From Neocallimastix lanati (nom. inval.) (Eukaryota; Neocallimastigomycota; Neocallimastigomycetes; Neocallimastigales; Neocallimastigaceae): 64,000 nt of DNA. Position 1 is the stretch's first letter, and each line of letters begins with the position of its first letter. Below the pieces are notes generated by a model, which saw only the letters and a list, made by a program, of their open reading frames with translations, was not told the DNA's origin and made no database searches. Below are positions 62,125 to 64,000 of this stretch, in pieces. Made by a program: the position numbers and the translations under genes. Where the stretch lies: positions 1,605,001 through 1,669,000 of the forward strand of contig JACVTC010000007.1 of NCBI GenBank assembly GCA_016946835.1, written 5' to 3'.

Positions 62125-63710
62125 TTACTTGAGCATATTCATATTCGTTAAATAATAAATCCTTTATTTTTTCAAATGCTAACTTTCTATAATAAGCACA
62201 TTTGCTATGAATATAATTTTTAATTTCTTCATCATTTTCTTGTTCTTTAGGATTCTCTTTTGATGAAGAAATACTTTCATTAATCCAATCTTCATTAAAT
62301 AAAATTTCATTAAGTAAATTAATGTATTCAGCTCTAGTTAATTCACATTTATTATAATCTTTTGACATAAGATTAATTCTTTCCATAATCATGAATAAAA
62401 CATTATCAACAAATTCTATTTAACAAAATCAATAATTATAATATATATATTTATAAATTATTAAACAACATTAATAAATTTATGTTAATAATAATTGTGA
62501 AAATAAAAATAAGATTAAATCAATTATATATGTATAGATTGTCAATTTATTTATTTATTTATTTTTTTTTTTTTTTATTTTTTTACTTTACCTTTTTTCA
62601 TTTGATATGAACCAATAATAAGATGACTCTTTAATAAATATTTCATTTGAATGATACTACCATGGAGACCATTTTGATTAGATAAAACCCAATAATCATT
62701 AATTAAATCAATACAGAATTGATTAATATTATTATTTGAAACCATTGGAACAAGTGAACGAGCAGCAGCTTCTCTAACCTGATAAATAGAGCACTTAGCG
62801 AAAGAACGTAAAGATTTAATAATACTTGTTAAATCTTTATCATCTGTTTCAATTTCACTTTTTTTTGTATTAGGTTGTAATCTTGATAGTAATACTAAAA
62901 CAGCAAATAATTCCTGTTGGACATGTGATGAATCTTTTTCCTGTTTTAATAATATTAATTTATTATTATTAATTATTAATAAAAATTCATCAATTGTAAC
63001 AATATATTTTGTAATCATATATATTTATATATTCATTATTATTATTATTATTATTATTATTTATATATATATATATATAAATTTACCATTAAAGCAGAAG
63101 CTTCATTTAAAAGCTTCGATAAATAAAGATATAAATTATGATATCTTGAAACGAAAATAGATCTTGTAATGAAATTAACAGAACTGAAATCATCTCTAGT
63201 TTTTTTAGATCCAATAATTCTGTGTAAGATAGTAGTAAACATCATCATAGCACAATTACGAATAGACCATGCTGGTGATTTGAAGCCTTCAAGAGTTAAA
63301 ATCATAGTATCGGTAACATAGGCAGATATATCTTCACCTAATTTTGATTCTCTAAATATACTTCTTAAAATATTCATTGCATGAACTTGTGGTAAATCAC
63401 ACTTTTCATTATAGGTTTCGGTATCAAAAGGTTGACGGGAAATTTCAATTAAATTAGAAAGTGCATGAGGTAAAAGTACTTTATTTGAAGTTTGTTCAGA
63501 TAATAAAATAGCAAGAATTAAGAATGGCATACCAGCAGATCTTCTAGTAATTGAAATTTTGTTGGAATTTTTAATTGTATTTAATGAATCCTATTTATTT
63601 ATAACAGAGTTAATATTAAATTATTAATTAATTAATTAATTAATTAATAAAATATTTGATTATTATTAAATTATTATTTATCTTTATCTATAATTATTAT
63701 TTATTATTTA

Positions 63711-63748
<38 letters not shown>

Positions 63749-64000
63749 CATTGAAATATTTAATATTAATATTTATATTACTTCAAGCCATTTTTGTGGT
63801 AAACTTGAGAAAACTTCCTGAGATGAATTCAACAATTTTTTACATAATTGAATATAACCTGGATATATAGCAATAATAGCACCATAATGTCTAATAGTAC
63901 TTAAATAATTTCTATATAAATTACTACCTTCAATTAATTGATCATAACTGAGAATATAATCTTTATCATCATCATTTTTTTGAATTGGTGCTTTTGTAAG
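59865..64000 (-). CDS. TRM732: THADA/Trm732-like protein, C-terminal 911 residues, ten exons (5' end outside)
   Basis: Exons 63782-64000, 63087-63590, 62592-62940, 62129-62415, 61511-61966, 61283-61384, 60981-61178, 60675-60801, 60221-60535 and 59865-60043 join in phase across nine GT-AG introns (104-191 bp). The key signature is ITRRSAGMPFLILAILLSEQ at the start of the second exon shown, then PQVHAMNILRSIFRESKL and SPAWSIRNCAMMMFTTILHRIIGSK, the hallmark of the DUF2428/THADA family. Helical HEAT-like repeats follow (YQVREAAARSLVPMVSN, FEVRQYTLQTLIKYLNE). In yeast Trm732 partners Trm7 for 2'-O-methylation of tRNA position 32 in the anticodon loop (known). The stop TAA is at 59865-59867. The gene continues to the right of the window. 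Exon 7 is preceded on the gene strand by a poly(A) run rather than a pyrimidine tract. Confidence 0.9.

Noticed and set aside
1-64000. CRISPR arrays, bacterial operons, ribosome binding sites or rho-independent terminators
   Set aside because: The genes have GT-AG introns and eukaryotic families; the repeats here are tandem or mobile, without spacer-repeat structure.

Overview
The window looks like nuclear DNA of an anaerobic gut fungus (Neocallimastigomycota, the Neocallimastix/Piromyces/Anaeromyces group). The reasons are extreme AT richness with long homopolymer A/T runs and microsatellites, short GT-AG introns, a complete pyruvate formate-lyase (PFL) gene, and eukaryotic housekeeping genes (an IMPACT/Yih1 homologue, a THADA/Trm732 homologue, an F-box/LRR protein). 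The assignment is inferred from gene content and composition; no database search was possible.

Region by region: (1) 1-15.85 kb is a stack of non-LTR (LINE-type) retrotransposons, all on the minus strand, each with its poly(A) tail seen as poly(T) at its left end. I recognise five families, called here A, B, D, E and F. Four insertions can be proved from direct repeats: E1 and B2 are nested inside A1, B3 interrupts the A1/host junction, and A2 interrupts the host sequence beyond B3. A2 keeps a long intact EN-RT-zinc-finger ORF; B3 is nearly full length but frameshifted. (2) 16.9-19.8 kb holds an intronless gene for a secreted, very acidic repeat protein. (3) 19.8-30.9 kb is a gene desert with a ~2-kb TTTATTA-type satellite, two copies of a polyadenylated non-coding SINE-like repeat in inverted orientation, a perfect 21-bp hairpin and a solo LINE 3' end. 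(4) 30.87-40.26 kb is one five-exon gene for a ~2,841-residue charged, repetitive coiled-coil protein, which appears as three separate long ORFs until it is spliced. (5) 42.5-45.7 kb has a five-exon alpha/beta hydrolase gene and an IMPACT/Yih1 gene. (6) 46.7-48.2 kb is a second LINE-F copy. (7) 49.7-52.0 kb is PFL, with five exact-length 31-bp tandem repeats upstream. (8) 55.7-56.65 kb holds a MITE-like element built from inverted subterminal repeats. (9) 57.0-58.1 kb is a two-exon F-box/LRR gene. (10) 59.87 kb to the window end is the 3' part (ten exons) of a THADA/Trm732 gene. Every protein-coding gene found is on the minus strand.

The genes do not form one pathway. PFL is a core enzyme of the mixed-acid/hydrogenosomal energy metabolism of anaerobic fungi, THADA/Trm732 belongs to tRNA 2'-O-methylation, and IMPACT/Yih1 to Gcn2-dependent translational control. 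The most unusual content is the LINE island: a conserved C-terminal domain and a conserved 3'-UTR motif shared by otherwise divergent families, a microhomology-joined chimeric element, and a SINE-like repeat that ends in the same GTCT-A(n) as several of the LINEs. All 18 introns were inferred by reading frames across GT/AG sites and are internally consistent in phase, but no transcript evidence was available.
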